Shown piece after piece: positions 46,306-55,714 of a stretch of 64,000 nt of DNA (position 1 is its first letter; every line of letters begins with the position of its first letter). Both the position numbers and the translations under genes were made by a program. Below the pieces are notes generated by a model. The model was not told the origin of the DNA. It searched no databases and saw only the letters and a program-made list of their open reading frames with translations. This DNA is from Scytonema sp. UIC 10036 (GTDB taxonomy: Bacteria > Cyanobacteriota > Cyanobacteriia > Cyanobacteriales > Nostocaceae): the NCBI RefSeq assembly GCF_009725235.1, contig NZ_WJFC01000020.1:1-64000 (forward strand), given 5' to 3'.

Positions 46306-46551
46306 AATAGCCCCAGGTTACAGGTAGGCAGATTATTTTTTGGAAATGTCTTTTGAAGTATTTTTTGGTGAAACTCTTGAAGTTAAAATATTGAATTTTG
46401 TTCTAGCAACATGACAAGTATTATCAACTATTTTAGATTTCAACCAGTATGCACATTTTTGGTTTGACCTAGTTTCGATTCTCTTCCCTTTCTGCTTCTT
46501 TAATGCCGTAACGAAAGCTCGACCTCCAAAGCTCTTTGGTCCAATATATTG

Positions 46552-47148
46552 TTATTTGTCTGGTTTGTCAATGTCGGTTTGATAATCCTGTTCTATTTTT
46601 TTTTCATAGCGTCGCAGAAAATATAATTTGCTGCTAAAACAATGCATTATGGACATGAAGTCTTGCATCAATTCATCGTGAGGACTTAGCTTTGAATTAT
46701 TGAGTACTACAATTTCACAATCGTGAAGATTACACAGCCATTCAAAAAAATCAAAACCAAATCTAACCAATCTATCGGGATAGGCTACAACGATTAAGGA
46801 GATCTGCTTTAATAAAACTCGTTCTATTAAGCCTAAAAATTTTGGGCGCTGAAAATTCAATCCAGAGCCTATTTCACTGATACACTCATTGCCAGGGTAT
46901 TTTTCTTGGAGATACAATAATTGTGCTTGTAAATCATCTTTTTGACTTTGGGTAGAAACTCGTGCATACAATACGGTTTTTTTAATTCCCGGTAACTGAA
47001 GATGTTTTTCAATTGAATTTGCGTTATATCTTCGATGATTGCTACCAGGCATTCTCATGCACTCTATTATCCCTTTGTCAGCTAAACGACTAAGGGTTTT
47101 AGAGTGGATATTATATCTTTCACTAGCTTCTTTAGGTGATAGGTACAT
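46552..47148 (-). CDS. tnpA: IS607-type serine recombinase (TnpA)
   Basis: The 198-residue protein has an N-terminal MerR-like HTH ('MYLSPKEASERYNIHSKTLS') and a resolvase domain with 'VLYARVSTQSQKDDL' (nucleophile Ser), 'GSGLNFQRPKFLGLIERV' and 'AYPDRLVRFGFDFFEWL'. No IS607-type tnpB accompanies it, so it is a solo copy. It sits directly before the truncated PIN gene, which it may have disrupted. Confidence 0.88.
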   Translation of the reverse strand: MYLSPKEASERYNIHSKTLSRLADKGIIECMRMPGSNHRRYNANSIEKHLQLPGIKKTVLYARVSTQSQKDDLQAQLLYLQEKYPGNECISEIGSGLNFQRPKFLGLIERVLLKQISLIVVAYPDRLVRFGFDFFEWLCNLHDCEIVVLNNSKLSPHDELMQDFMSIMHCFSSKLYFLRRYEKKIEQDYQTDIDKPDK

Positions 47149-47216
47149 ATTAGACTCAATAGTTAATTTATCCCAGAATAGTCTAATATATCCAAAAAAT
47201 CAATTATCAGATGTTA

Positions 47217-47610
47217 CGTCATAATCCCTAAACTTGTCGCTGATGAACTAAATGCTCCTGAGTCACCGCCTGTTGTCCGCAATTGGATTGCTAAACCTCC
47301 CAATTGGCTACAAATTCAGACTTTGGAAACACGTAAAATATTAGGATTGGAAAAACTTGTCCCTGGTGAGCGAGAAGCAATTTTATTAGCAGAGCAAATC
47401 AAAGCTGAGTTAGTCATTTTAGATGACAAAGCAGCAAGACGTATAGCTATGGAAAGAGGTTTAAAAATTATTGGACTGTTGGGTATTGTGAAGGATGCTG
47501 CTAGTTCTGGGCTACTAGATTTAACAACTACTTTTGAAAGACTACAAGAAGCTGGCTTTTGGGTTGCACCAAATCTGCTTGAACAATTACTGAAGAAGGA
47601 TAAAACTTAG
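47217..47610 (+). pseudogene. DUF3368 PIN-domain toxin, 5' end missing
   Basis: The frame is homologous from 'VIIPKLVADELNAPESPPV' onward and contains 'GLEKLVPGEREAILLAEQ' and 'LVILDDKAARRIAMERGL' with PIN acidic residues. DUF3368 proteins usually begin with a 'VSDTSPL'-type strand holding the first catalytic Asp, absent here. A TTG at 47323 could start a shorter product. The loss lines up with the IS607 recombinase gene just upstream. No UPF0175-type antitoxin is visible. Confidence 0.7.
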
Positions 47611-47660
47611 AAGGTTGGTTATGCTTTATATCTTCTTCAGCAATATCTACTTTTAATTAT

Positions 47661-49736
47661 TTAATTTTTTTGTATTGGCACCACTTGGGGGGCGTCGTCC
47701 AGTGACAGAAGAAACTCTATAAGATCGGTTTGACCTTGAGTAGAAAAACCAGCTTGTTTGTCTACCCAGTAGTTGTGACCGCTACCATCTGCATTGGACT
47801 CTTGCAAGTCGGAATTGGCACGGTTGGCTAAAACTGTTTGCCTGCGTAAGTTTCGATCTATCAGTACTCGCAAACTTGCTCTCGGTTCTGGTAGTATGTT
47901 ACTTAATAATGTCCCCGGTATACCTAACTGGTCTGGGTTGACAATGTCGTAACCATTTTCATCTACCTTGAGCGCTTCTGGTCCTGCAGCAACACCGCCA
48001 TCGTGTAAATAAGGTGCGGTAACGTTTAACCCAATTAAGCTGGGAACTTTGTAACCGCCAGAATTACCGATCGCAAAGGCAAGTTTGAAGTCTTCCTCTG
48101 AGGTAATATCTGTAGGAACGTTCAGTACAGGTGGATTTTCTGGGAGGGGAACCTGCACATTACTGGGATAGGTTTGCGGGGCTGTAAAATTGCGAGCCAC
48201 AGGTGCTTGCGCCATTGCCCGTGAAGGCTGTGATTTAATTTCTTGCTCTGCAATGACGTGATTGTTTGTAAAATACCGTCCACTGTGGCATTCAACGCAT
48301 CCAGCCCGCGTAAAAATAGCTGCCCCATGCTGTACAGCTGCGACATCTCTCGTTTCTACAGGAGGTGGTGCTAGGGTATTTTGATAGGCTGACATTCCAT
48401 TAAGTTGTGCTGCTACCGGAAATCCAGGTGAATTTGCCATCAATCCATCAAGAATGAAAGGCGATCCCTTTGGGTAACCGGGCATTTTAATCACCTCATT
48501 AATATTAGGTGTACCGGGAGTGGGGTCATTTTTCTGGAAAAATTCTGATGGTTTAGCGCCTTGTGGCAACTTAAAAATTGGATTGGCAGCATTTTGCAGA
48601 ATCACACCCAAGAAAGTGTCTTTATCAATGCCCAGAAGTTGCTGACTGGCATCAGCAATTGATGTCTGATCTGAGTTTGTTCCATGAACGTTACTGTTGA
48701 GTGTTGTCAGTCCGTGGAACCAACCAATGGCAGCATTACCACTCCAGCCGTAGGGATATGCACCGAACGTATAAGAAGGTGGATTTTGGGATGGATTGTT
48801 GTGATTATCGGGAGTTGAGTCAAAGTTTCCTGGAGTCCAAGTCAGTAATTGGTTATCGACTGCTTCCTCTAAAGCTTTAGCATCTGGTAAACGCCCTTCT
48901 TTATTGTCAGATTTAATGTAAGTATGTTCACCACGAGGAATCATCAAAGGATTCACACCTGTTTGCCGAAACCATGATGCTGAGTTACTCGCTAAAGCCA
49001 GCATTAAACCTGTATCCAGATCGTTATTGGGTGCGCCTTCAAGAATACGTCCAGTTTTTCGATCTACAGTGGCATGACATGCCGCACAAGTGATACCAAC
49101 TCGAATTTTACCCTTGTTAATATGGGTAATCATTCCTAGCGGGACGAGCGAGTTAGCAGGTACGTCAAGCCCGGTATTCAGAATATCACCCTTTTTGAAG
49201 TTTCGCTCGCCTACTTTCATATCTCTATCCATGGTTACCTGAAGATTCGTTGTAGGCTGACCTTTAAGAGATAATATGGCTTTTGTCAAATTGACGAGAT
49301 TTAATGGACCATTTAAAATACCAGTGACATCGGTAAAGAAAATTTCGTTTCCAAAAGTTTCTCTATAAAAAGCTTTTCGTCCAAGAGCGATTAAATCTTC
49401 TGTAATCGCAACAGCGCCATTATCTGTAGAAAGTTGCTGTTTCCCTTCTTCTGTTTTTAGTAAACTTTCGGCTTCAGCTTTACTAACAACTTTGCCTAAC
49501 ACATCATAAGAACCTATTTCCTGTGCTGTAGCTTGGGTTAGAGGTGTGTATGTATTGTTGAGGCTGGGTGTTCCCGGAAATGCAAGGTCAATTTGGTATG
49601 CGAAGAACCCAATAAAAAGAACGAGAGCTAATAATATAACGATTCCACGCAACCTCAGAAAAAGTGGAATTTCTTTAGATTGTCGTGCAGCTGGTTGACT
49701 GACTTGGGGCTCGGTAGTTTCTGGAGGTGATAACAT
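47661..49736 (-). CDS. Di-haem cytochrome c, membrane-anchored
   Basis: The 691-residue protein has one N-terminal transmembrane helix ('GIVILLALVLFIGFFAYQI') and two haem sites, CAACH (about residue 220) and CVECH (about 467). Its C-terminal part has 'VPSLIGLNVTAPYLHDGG', as in the di-haem cytochrome c peroxidase/MauG superfamily. It would work in the periplasm or thylakoid lumen. The role (peroxidase or electron carrier) is open. Two carotenoid proteins and a small membrane protein follow upstream on the same strand. Confidence 0.87.
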   Translation of the reverse strand: MLSPPETTEPQVSQPAARQSKEIPLFLRLRGIVILLALVLFIGFFAYQIDLAFPGTPSLNNTYTPLTQATAQEIGSYDVLGKVVSKAEAESLLKTEEGKQQLSTDNGAVAITEDLIALGRKAFYRETFGNEIFFTDVTGILNGPLNLVNLTKAILSLKGQPTTNLQVTMDRDMKVGERNFKKGDILNTGLDVPANSLVPLGMITHINKGKIRVGITCAACHATVDRKTGRILEGAPNNDLDTGLMLALASNSASWFRQTGVNPLMIPRGEHTYIKSDNKEGRLPDAKALEEAVDNQLLTWTPGNFDSTPDNHNNPSQNPPSYTFGAYPYGWSGNAAIGWFHGLTTLNSNVHGTNSDQTSIADASQQLLGIDKDTFLGVILQNAANPIFKLPQGAKPSEFFQKNDPTPGTPNINEVIKMPGYPKGSPFILDGLMANSPGFPVAAQLNGMSAYQNTLAPPPVETRDVAAVQHGAAIFTRAGCVECHSGRYFTNNHVIAEQEIKSQPSRAMAQAPVARNFTAPQTYPSNVQVPLPENPPVLNVPTDITSEEDFKLAFAIGNSGGYKVPSLIGLNVTAPYLHDGGVAAGPEALKVDENGYDIVNPDQLGIPGTLLSNILPEPRASLRVLIDRNLRRQTVLANRANSDLQESNADGSGHNYWVDKQAGFSTQGQTDLIEFLLSLDDAPQVVPIQKN

Positions 49737-49813
49737 AAGACCTGATATAGTTTTTCCAATTATTTGCTACAACAACAAAGGCGATTCGTGCTATTCGATA
49801 GGAGCGGAATTTC

Positions 49814-50041
49814 TTAAAAAGAGCGACCGCAAATAGAATCTACATAGGCTGCTGGCTGGTTTCTATTTTGTTCTCGACAAAGTAAAAACTGTGCTAGACG
49901 CTGTTGATAGTAATATTGATGGGCAATCCAACCAAGAGGCGCACCTGCGATCGCTCCAATGAGCAAACCAGTTATTAGACTATAAACAAGATGTCTTCTT
50001 TTAATGGTATTACTTCCAGTCGCAGTATTTTGTGTTACCAT
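49814..50041 (-). CDS. Small membrane protein
   Basis: The 75-residue protein has one hydrophobic segment with small residues ('SLITGLLIGAIAGAPLGWIA') and a C-terminal tail with two Cys ('FLLCREQNRNQ', 'DSICGRSF'). An AAGGAGG-type site (plus strand CCTCCTT at 50046-50052) precedes ATG 50041. It lies between the cytochrome and carotenoid-protein genes on the same strand and may be co-expressed. Confidence 0.65.
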   Translation of the reverse strand: MVTQNTATGSNTIKRRHLVYSLITGLLIGAIAGAPLGWIAHQYYYQQRLAQFLLCREQNRNQPAAYVDSICGRSF

Positions 50042-50052
50042 AAAACCTCCTT

Positions 50053-50117
50053 ATACTTTGCACTGTTAACGACTGTTATAGAATAAGCAATGCCCACCCT
50101 ATAACAGTCGTTAACAG
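50053..50117. other. Near-perfect inverted repeat between the small membrane protein and HCP genes
   Basis: CTGTTAACGACTGTTATAG (about 50065-50083) and CTATAACAGTCGTTAACAG (50099-50117) are exact inverted copies separated by 15 bp. A 19-bp stem with no T run suggests an attenuator, an mRNA-stability element or a repeat end. Confidence 0.75.
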
Positions 50118-50133
50118 TACAAAATTGCAGTCA

Positions 50134-50646
50134 TTACACAACCAGTTTGAGGAAAGAAACTAGTTCATCTGTGTTGAAAGACTGAAGTGTAGTCAATACT
50201 TCTGTGGCATCTTGAGTCAGTTGAGTGCCATTAGGAATACCAACAAAACCACTTCCCAGTTTTCCTGCTAGCAAATACCAGAAAGCAATCTTACCTTCAG
50301 CGCCTAATGAATCATAGGCATGAGCGGGAATTTTTGTGTCATTGCCAGTTACAAGTTCAGCCAATGCTTTGCTAGGGTGGGGATCGAGTACGCTAGCATC
50401 CTTATCATTTCTTTCTGGAGATAAGAACTCGCGCAAAGCTGATAGCTGATTTTCTAGTGACAGTTGCTGAATTCGTGATATTAAGCTATTAGCATCTTGT
50501 GTTGGTAATGCATTTGCTGCATCAGCAGGAATTGAATCAGCAATTTGTTTGTAAAAAGACGCTAACACCGCTAGTTGATCGTCAATAATCAAACTTTTGA
50601 ATGCAGATGCAGCTTCTTGTACTGGTCTGACGTTTGTAGATGTCAT
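50134..50646 (-). CDS. Helical carotenoid protein (OCP N-terminal-domain homologue)
   Basis: The 170-residue all-helical protein has the OCP-NTD pattern: 'DDQLAVLASFYKQIADSI', 'LSLENQLSALREFLSPER', 'EGKIAFWYLLAGKLGSG'. It lacks the C-terminal NTF2-like domain, so it is an HCP. Relatives bind a carotenoid and quench singlet oxygen or phycobilisome excitation. AGGAGAT precedes the start. Confidence 0.88.
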   Translation of the reverse strand: MTSTNVRPVQEAASAFKSLIIDDQLAVLASFYKQIADSIPADAANALPTQDANSLISRIQQLSLENQLSALREFLSPERNDKDASVLDPHPSKALAELVTGNDTKIPAHAYDSLGAEGKIAFWYLLAGKLGSGFVGIPNGTQLTQDATEVLTTLQSFNTDELVSFLKLVV

Positions 50647-51135
50647 GTAAATCTCCTAATTAGTATGGAAATGGGATCTGGGGCATGGGAATTGGAAATT
50701 AATTTTTTGCTAGGTAGGGAAGACAGCCCACCATTCAAGGATGTGCGGTATACACCTACCTACCTGGTGATATTTTGGCGAAAAGGGAGTAGTCCCTATT
50801 CCCAAATTCCTATTCTCTCAGTTGTAAGAAACTCGGTTTTTAAATAGGTGTTAAGATGCAATTCTGAAAAGATTTCGCTTCCACAAAAAGTAATTCCAGG
50901 AATACTGTGTCAAATTTACTACAGTTTTGACTTTTCTTTGCCTTTACTCCTTTAAGGTTAAAGATTCAAGTTCTTACGAAATCACTGTTAAAAGATAGAA
51001 ATGATATAGAAAAATAAAAATTTGATACCTACCTAAAGAGAGATGAAAACAAGCTAGCAAAATTAAAAAAATATTAAGACTATAAGTCAAAGGCGTGACG
51101 GCTATAAGTGGGTGCAACTACTTAAGTGATTTTCA

Positions 51136-51180
51136 ACAGAGAAAAGCACAGAATAGAAATTTAACTTTCTACTCCGTGCT
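51136..51180 (-). terminator. Hairpin terminator after the second carotenoid-protein gene
   Basis: AAGCACAGAATAGAAA and TTTCTACTCCGTGCTT form an imperfect 16-bp stem. A T-rich tail exists on both strands, so it can work in both directions. The 50647-51205 gap otherwise contains no supported gene, only AT-rich DNA upstream of the first HCP gene. Confidence 0.65.
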
Positions 51181-51205
51181 TCTATCTTTTTTGTTCAGCT
51201 AGATA

Positions 51206-51697
51206 CTAAACTTCAGCACCTGCTTTTGGTTCAGCCCCCATTGGAGAGACGTAATCGCGGAAAATATTCATTTGCTGCTCAAATTCAACTTGCTTAATTT
51301 TATTGAGCAATTCTTGAGATTGGGAAGAAAGCTTGTAATCAGAAGGCATGGGGACAATAATTGCGTTCTCCATCCCTTGAGCTAAGCGATACCAAAATAG
51401 TAATTTTGTAGTATCGCTCATGGAACCATACATACGGCTGTATTGATTATCTGCGTTATTAATCAAATCGCGCTGAAACTGTAGTTGTTCGTCGTGAGGT
51501 AGCGCTTTAATTTGATTGAATAACCCTTCAGCAACACTATCAGAAACTGTACTTGCTCCTGGAGCGGCTGGAGTTATAGACTTGCCCATTTCTTTATAAA
51601 CAAACCAGAACAAAGCCAATTGTTCATCTACAGGTAAATTTTGAAAAGCTTGAACGTGTTCGCGAACATTAGGATCGTTAGTTTGAGTAAATGTCAT
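51206..51697 (-). CDS. Helical carotenoid protein, second paralogue
   Basis: The 163-residue protein has 'LPVDEQLALFWFVYKEMG', 'ALPHDEQLQFQRDLIN', 'DTTKLLFWYRLAQGMENAI' and a 'FEQQMNIFRDYVSPMG' C-terminus, all OCP-NTD features. It is clearly divergent from the neighbour at 50134, so the two belong to different HCP clades. ATG 51697 is used; upstream in-frame codons lack support. Confidence 0.88.
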   Translation of the reverse strand: MTFTQTNDPNVREHVQAFQNLPVDEQLALFWFVYKEMGKSITPAAPGASTVSDSVAEGLFNQIKALPHDEQLQFQRDLINNADNQYSRMYGSMSDTTKLLFWYRLAQGMENAIIVPMPSDYKLSSQSQELLNKIKQVEFEQQMNIFRDYVSPMGAEPKAGAEV

Positions 51698-51807
51698 AAT
51701 CCACTCCGATTGCAAAAAAAACTTTCACGCTTCACGCTATCAAAGTTGAAATTGGTGTTTAACCCCACTGAAGACAGATGTATGTAAATCAAAGAGAAGA
51801 ACAATTG

Positions 51808-51894
51808 GTGGTTAGTGGTTGGTGGTTAGTGGTTAGTGGTTAGTAGTTAGTAGAACCACTAACCATTAACCACTAACCACTAACCACTAAAGGA
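51808..51894. repeat. Inverted heptamer arrays (TTAGTGG / CCACTAA)
   Basis: About eight GTTAGTG-type units are followed by about six inverted ACCACTA units, able to fold into a long hairpin. The array ends 11 bp before the SDR fragment and includes AAGGAAGA after it. Confidence 0.88.
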
Positions 51895-51904
51895 AGATGG
51901 ACCA

Positions 51905-52180
51905 ATGAATGCGAAAATGGAAAAAAATCTGATTGATGCCACACCACTAGCAAGACGAGGTACACCAGAAGAAATAGCTAACGTTTATGCCTTTATCGCT
52001 TCTGATGAAGCTAGTTATGTCACGGGTGCATTATGGTTGGCTGATGGAGGAGTCACTACTGCAAAGGGATCTGCTGGTTCAGACACTCCATTCTGGATGC
52101 GGTTTGCACCTAAAGGTGAATTGCGCCTCGACCACTCCAAAGAAGGATTAGAGAACAAGCAAACACAAACCCTCATTTAA
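51905..52180 (+). pseudogene. C-terminal part of a short-chain dehydrogenase/reductase
   Basis: The 91-codon frame contains 'PLARRGTPEEIANVYAFIAS' and 'YVTGALWLADGGVTTAKG', the standard SDR C-terminus. The Rossmann loop and the YxxxK catalytic pair are missing. A heptamer array sits where the rest of the gene would be. An AAGGAAG site and ATG make translation possible, but enzyme activity is not expected. Confidence 0.8.
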
Positions 52181-52464
52181 AATACTTCACTACGGCAGAG
52201 GGCAGAAAGCATCTTCACAAATGAATTCAGGGAATTTACAGCCGTTTCCACTTAATTAGACCATACTCTTAATCCTTTTGCGCCTTTGCGCCTTTGCGTG
52301 AGACAAAAAGATATGGTTCATTTACCTGAAAATAACTGTAATAAAATTGTCAAGCATTTATTTGTCTTTGGACGCTTCTACCCTCTACCTTCTGCCAGAC
52401 TGTTTAAGTTGCGGTCATGTTGTTGATAAGTTATAAATAAGTACTCCGAGCCAGTACAGGTAGT

Positions 52465-52986
52465 TCACACTTCATTGTTAAGAGTTGGTATTTCCTGATG
52501 GAAAGTTGCAGGATCGGAAAGGGAACGCGAACTTTGTAAATCGTCATCTCGGAGACTATCCGGTGTTCTCATCTCTCCTTCTTCCCCTTCTACTCCCCTT
52601 TGTTGATAATCTTCTGAAGACATGGGATCTAACTCCCAACGATTGTCATCGCGCCGATCAAAAATATCCACTGCTCGGAGATCAGCTCTATCATCCATTT
52701 CCATGCCAACAGCAGCGCCAAGGTCATCTACAATATCTTGGTCGGGAGTAGGAACTGTACCGCCAACAGCCTCATCCCCTACTGTTGCTTCCAAATCCCA
52801 GCGAGCATCTATATCTCCCCCTGTGATCTCTGGACTGGCTTCTACGTTACCTATATCGTCATACTCGTTGTTGCGATCGCCTAGATTATACCCTGGCATA
52901 TCTTTGACACCAGTTCCGTAGGATTCAGTGATGACTTGTGGCAAATCATCTGTATCAAAGTTCTGATTTGAATTTTCTTCTACCAT
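52465..52986 (-). CDS. DUF6335 family acidic protein
   Basis: The 173-residue protein is very acidic and probably disordered, with 'LPQVITESYGTGVKDMPGYN', 'ASPEITGGDIDARWDLEATV' and 'GGTVPTPDQDIVDDLGAAVG'. This pattern is the cyanobacterial DUF6335 family, often near stress genes; function unknown. GGAGAGT precedes the start at 52986. Confidence 0.75.
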   Translation of the reverse strand: MVEENSNQNFDTDDLPQVITESYGTGVKDMPGYNLGDRNNEYDDIGNVEASPEITGGDIDARWDLEATVGDEAVGGTVPTPDQDIVDDLGAAVGMEMDDRADLRAVDIFDRRDDNRWELDPMSSEDYQQRGVEGEEGEMRTPDSLRDDDLQSSRSLSDPATFHQEIPTLNNEV

Positions 52987-53376
52987 AACTCTCCTATTTT
53001 TTGGTGCATTTTCACGATAACGCGTTCTCTATCCAGGATTGTCAGCCTAAAGATTTACTACGTCCGAGGTAATAAAAAGTTAAAAATATCTTTCTTTAGT
53101 ATGAGGCAAATATAATAGGATACACCTAATTTTTTATATATGATATGGTCACTTCAAAAAAGTTATGGGTAAAAAGTTGGAACTCAAGAAATTCTTTCAG
53201 TAGATTCCAGATTTTAACCCATAGCTTATTCCTTTATGGAAATTCTATAGGAATCCTATTTGAGATCCAAAGAAGGGAGACAAGGGAGACAAGGAAGAGG
53301 TGTTTGTAAATCATTTAGGACTGCTATAAATCATTCATAAAGAGAACAGGGGAAGGGGAAGAGTACAGTCGAGTAC

Positions 53377-53532
53377 AATACTGCAAGGGTTGAGAAGGTT
53401 AGGTGAAACCCAACAAATGCCTATAAATGTTGGGTTTCGTTCCTCAAACGCCAGTAAAGGTGCGGAGGGAAACCCTCCTATGGCGCATTCGCGCCACGCA
53501 CACGGTTCAGGGCTGGCTCCCCAACCTACGTA
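53377..53532. repeat. Interspersed repeat with a nested 72-bp insertion
   Basis: This copy matches 4809-4884 up to CCTCAA (53447) and again from CCCAACCTACG (53520). The 72 bp between (53448-53519) is absent from the other copy and has inner GGAGGG/CCCTCC and GTGGCGC-like palindromes. The gap 52987-53974 has no supported gene. Confidence 0.82.
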
Positions 53533-53974
53533 TTTTCGTATTTTTAGCCAAAACCCAGGTAGTATTGCAGTCGGGTGAACATTGTCCACTAAAGTATCCT
53601 TTGCATCAAGTTCAGTTCATTCAAATAGTACTCTTTGGGGGGCTTTGAAGAATCTCAGCAGTATTGAGAGAAAATGAAAATAATAAATGTATCACTTTAG
53701 AGATAAAAGGCATATATCCCAAAAGAACGAAGAAAAACCAGAAATGTCAGCGTAATAATAAAGGTAATGAATTCATGGTCGAGTGATAAGGGAGTTAGGA
53801 TTTATGACTTGGGGTATGCTTACATAACTCATCCCCAACTCATGATTCCTAACTGTTTTCTAAAATTACTCCCATAGCCGCTAAATTTTATAAAGATAAA
53901 AATAAGTTGCGTTTTATAAAATTACAGTCTGCTTAAATCGGTGATTGCAGTCAGTTCAGTATTGGAGGTCAAAA

Positions 53975-54376
53975 ATGAAATATGGTGAATTTATCAAACA
54001 CGTTCAAAGCGTAGCCCAATTAGAATCCCGTGAAGATGCAGAACGTGCAACCCGTGCGACACTAGAAACTATCAAAGAGCGCATAGTTGGAGACGAGGCA
54101 AAAGATTTAGCATCTCAGTTACCGAAGGAACTAGGGGAGTACTTGCACGGGCGTGAAGGTGAAAACGGTCAAGCATTCTCAATGCAGGAGTTTATTTCTA
54201 GAGTGAGTCAGAAAGAAGGAGTCGAGCCAGTTGCTGCAGCAACACACACTCGTGCTGTATTCACTGTGCTGCGAAACGCTGTCACCCCTGGTGAGTTTGA
54301 GGATTTTCAGGCTAATTTCTCAAACGACTATGCAGAGTTGTTTCCCTCCTCACCAATTAGTATGGCTAATGGCTAA
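53975..54376 (+). CDS. DUF2267 family protein
   Basis: The 133-residue protein begins 'MKYGEFIKHVQSVAQLES' and contains 'ATLETIKERIVGDEAKDLASQLP' and 'FISRVSQKEGVEP', the DUF2267 pattern. Function is unknown; members are often found in stress clusters. TTGGAGGTC precedes ATG 53975. The last four residues (MANG) and the stop come from a TAATGGC array. Confidence 0.88.
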   Translation: MKYGEFIKHVQSVAQLESREDAERATRATLETIKERIVGDEAKDLASQLPKELGEYLHGREGENGQAFSMQEFISRVSQKEGVEPVAAATHTRAVFTVLRNAVTPGEFEDFQANFSNDYAELFPSSPISMANG

Positions 54377-54462
54377 TGGCTAATGGCTAATGGCTAATGG
54401 CTAATGGCGGATAGAAGAGTAGAAAACTGACAATTAGCAATTAGCAATTAGCAATTAGCTCT
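54364..54462. repeat. Inverted heptamer arrays (GGCTAAT / ATTAGCA)
   Basis: Six TAATGGC units overlap the end of the DUF2267 gene and are followed, about 30 bp on, by four inverted AATTAGC units. Together they can form a long stem between the two genes. Confidence 0.9.
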
Positions 54463-54486
54463 TTTATAAATTTACAAGGAAATACC

Positions 54487-55584
54487 ATGGCACAATATAA
54501 CAATCATTCTGGAAAAAAAAGAGTCGCTATCCTGATTGAGAACTATGTAGAGGATTCAGAGTTCCAAGTTCCATACAACGCTCTGAAACAAGCAGGAATG
54601 GAGGTTGTTGTCCTTGGTGCTCGGATGAATGAAAGCTACAAAGGCAAACAAGGCAAACTTTCCAAACAGCCTGATGGTACCACAGCAGAAGCGATCGCAT
54701 CCGAATTTGATGCTGTAGTAATCCCTGGAGGTATGGCTCCTGATAAAATGCGTCGCAACCCCAACACTGTTAGGTTTGTGCAAGAAGCTATGCAGCAAGG
54801 AAAGATTGTAGCTGCTGTTTGTCACGGTCCACAACTGTTGATTGAAGGGGATTTGCTTCGAGGTAAGCGAGTGACAGGCTTCTTGGCGATTAGCAAAGAC
54901 ATGATTAATGCGGGTGCTAATTATATAGATGAGCCTTTAGTCGTTGATAGCAATTTAATTACATCACGCCAACCAGGAGACTTAGCCATTTTTACCACAG
55001 CTGTTTTGAGCCGCTTGGGATACGGTGGTAAAGATGCAGCATTGCCAAGTGAGACAGACACAGCAGCGGAATGGTGGAAACTTGCTGATGCTTGGGGCGG
55101 TTCTACCAAAGGTGATATTGTCAAAGCGTTGAATACAGCGCTTGCGGGTGAGCGTTATTCTTTAGAAGCGTTAGAAAATTATATCCAGAAAGAATCAGAT
55201 GCACAAGTGAAGTCAGTCTTTCAAGAACTGGTAGGCAGCAAACAACGTAATATCAGCATCTTGGAAGCACGTCTGGATCGATTAGGTGAAAAGCCTTCCT
55301 TGGCAGCAAACATCGCTAACCAATATGCGAAAGTGAAAACAGCCCTTACAGGAAGCGATGATATATACCAATTGCGTAGCGCTTTAGGTGATGTGCAAAC
55401 TGGTATAGGTGATATTGGAGCTTTAATGGCAGCAACAACCGATCCAGTTTCAACTGCCATTTTTACACAAATCCACAACGACCTACGGACATACGAGCAA
55501 CGGCTAGTAGACTTGTATCGCGCGCGGATGGGTGCAGGAGTTAAGCCAGCGAAGCCGACTACAGGAGCTGCTGTGTCGATGTAG
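54487..55584 (+). CDS. PfpI/DJ-1 amidotransferase-like domain fused to a ferritin-like domain
   Basis: Residues 10-180 form a DJ-1/PfpI domain with 'VAILIENYVEDSEFQVPYNAL', 'VIPGGMAPDKMRR' and the nucleophile Cys in 'AAVCHGPQLL'. Residues 200-350 are helical with 'LNTALAGERYSLEALENYI', resembling the DUF2383/PA2169-type four-helix domain. The fusion suggests repair of damaged proteins or glyoxals combined with metal or lipid stress sensing; function is inferred. ACAAGGAAAT precedes ATG 54487. Confidence 0.88.
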   Translation: MAQYNNHSGKKRVAILIENYVEDSEFQVPYNALKQAGMEVVVLGARMNESYKGKQGKLSKQPDGTTAEAIASEFDAVVIPGGMAPDKMRRNPNTVRFVQEAMQQGKIVAAVCHGPQLLIEGDLLRGKRVTGFLAISKDMINAGANYIDEPLVVDSNLITSRQPGDLAIFTTAVLSRLGYGGKDAALPSETDTAAEWWKLADAWGGSTKGDIVKALNTALAGERYSLEALENYIQKESDAQVKSVFQELVGSKQRNISILEARLDRLGEKPSLAANIANQYAKVKTALTGSDDIYQLRSALGDVQTGIGDIGALMAATTDPVSTAIFTQIHNDLRTYEQRLVDLYRARMGAGVKPAKPTTGAAVSM

Positions 55585-55714
55585 ATTTTTGTGGAACGAA
55601 CCATAGGCGCAAAGATAGCGTAAAGAGTTCAGGAGGGGAGCTTTGCGCCTGGATGGTTCGTTTGTACAGACGCGTCAAAACACGTCTATACAATTTGTAA
55701 AGGAGAATCATAAA

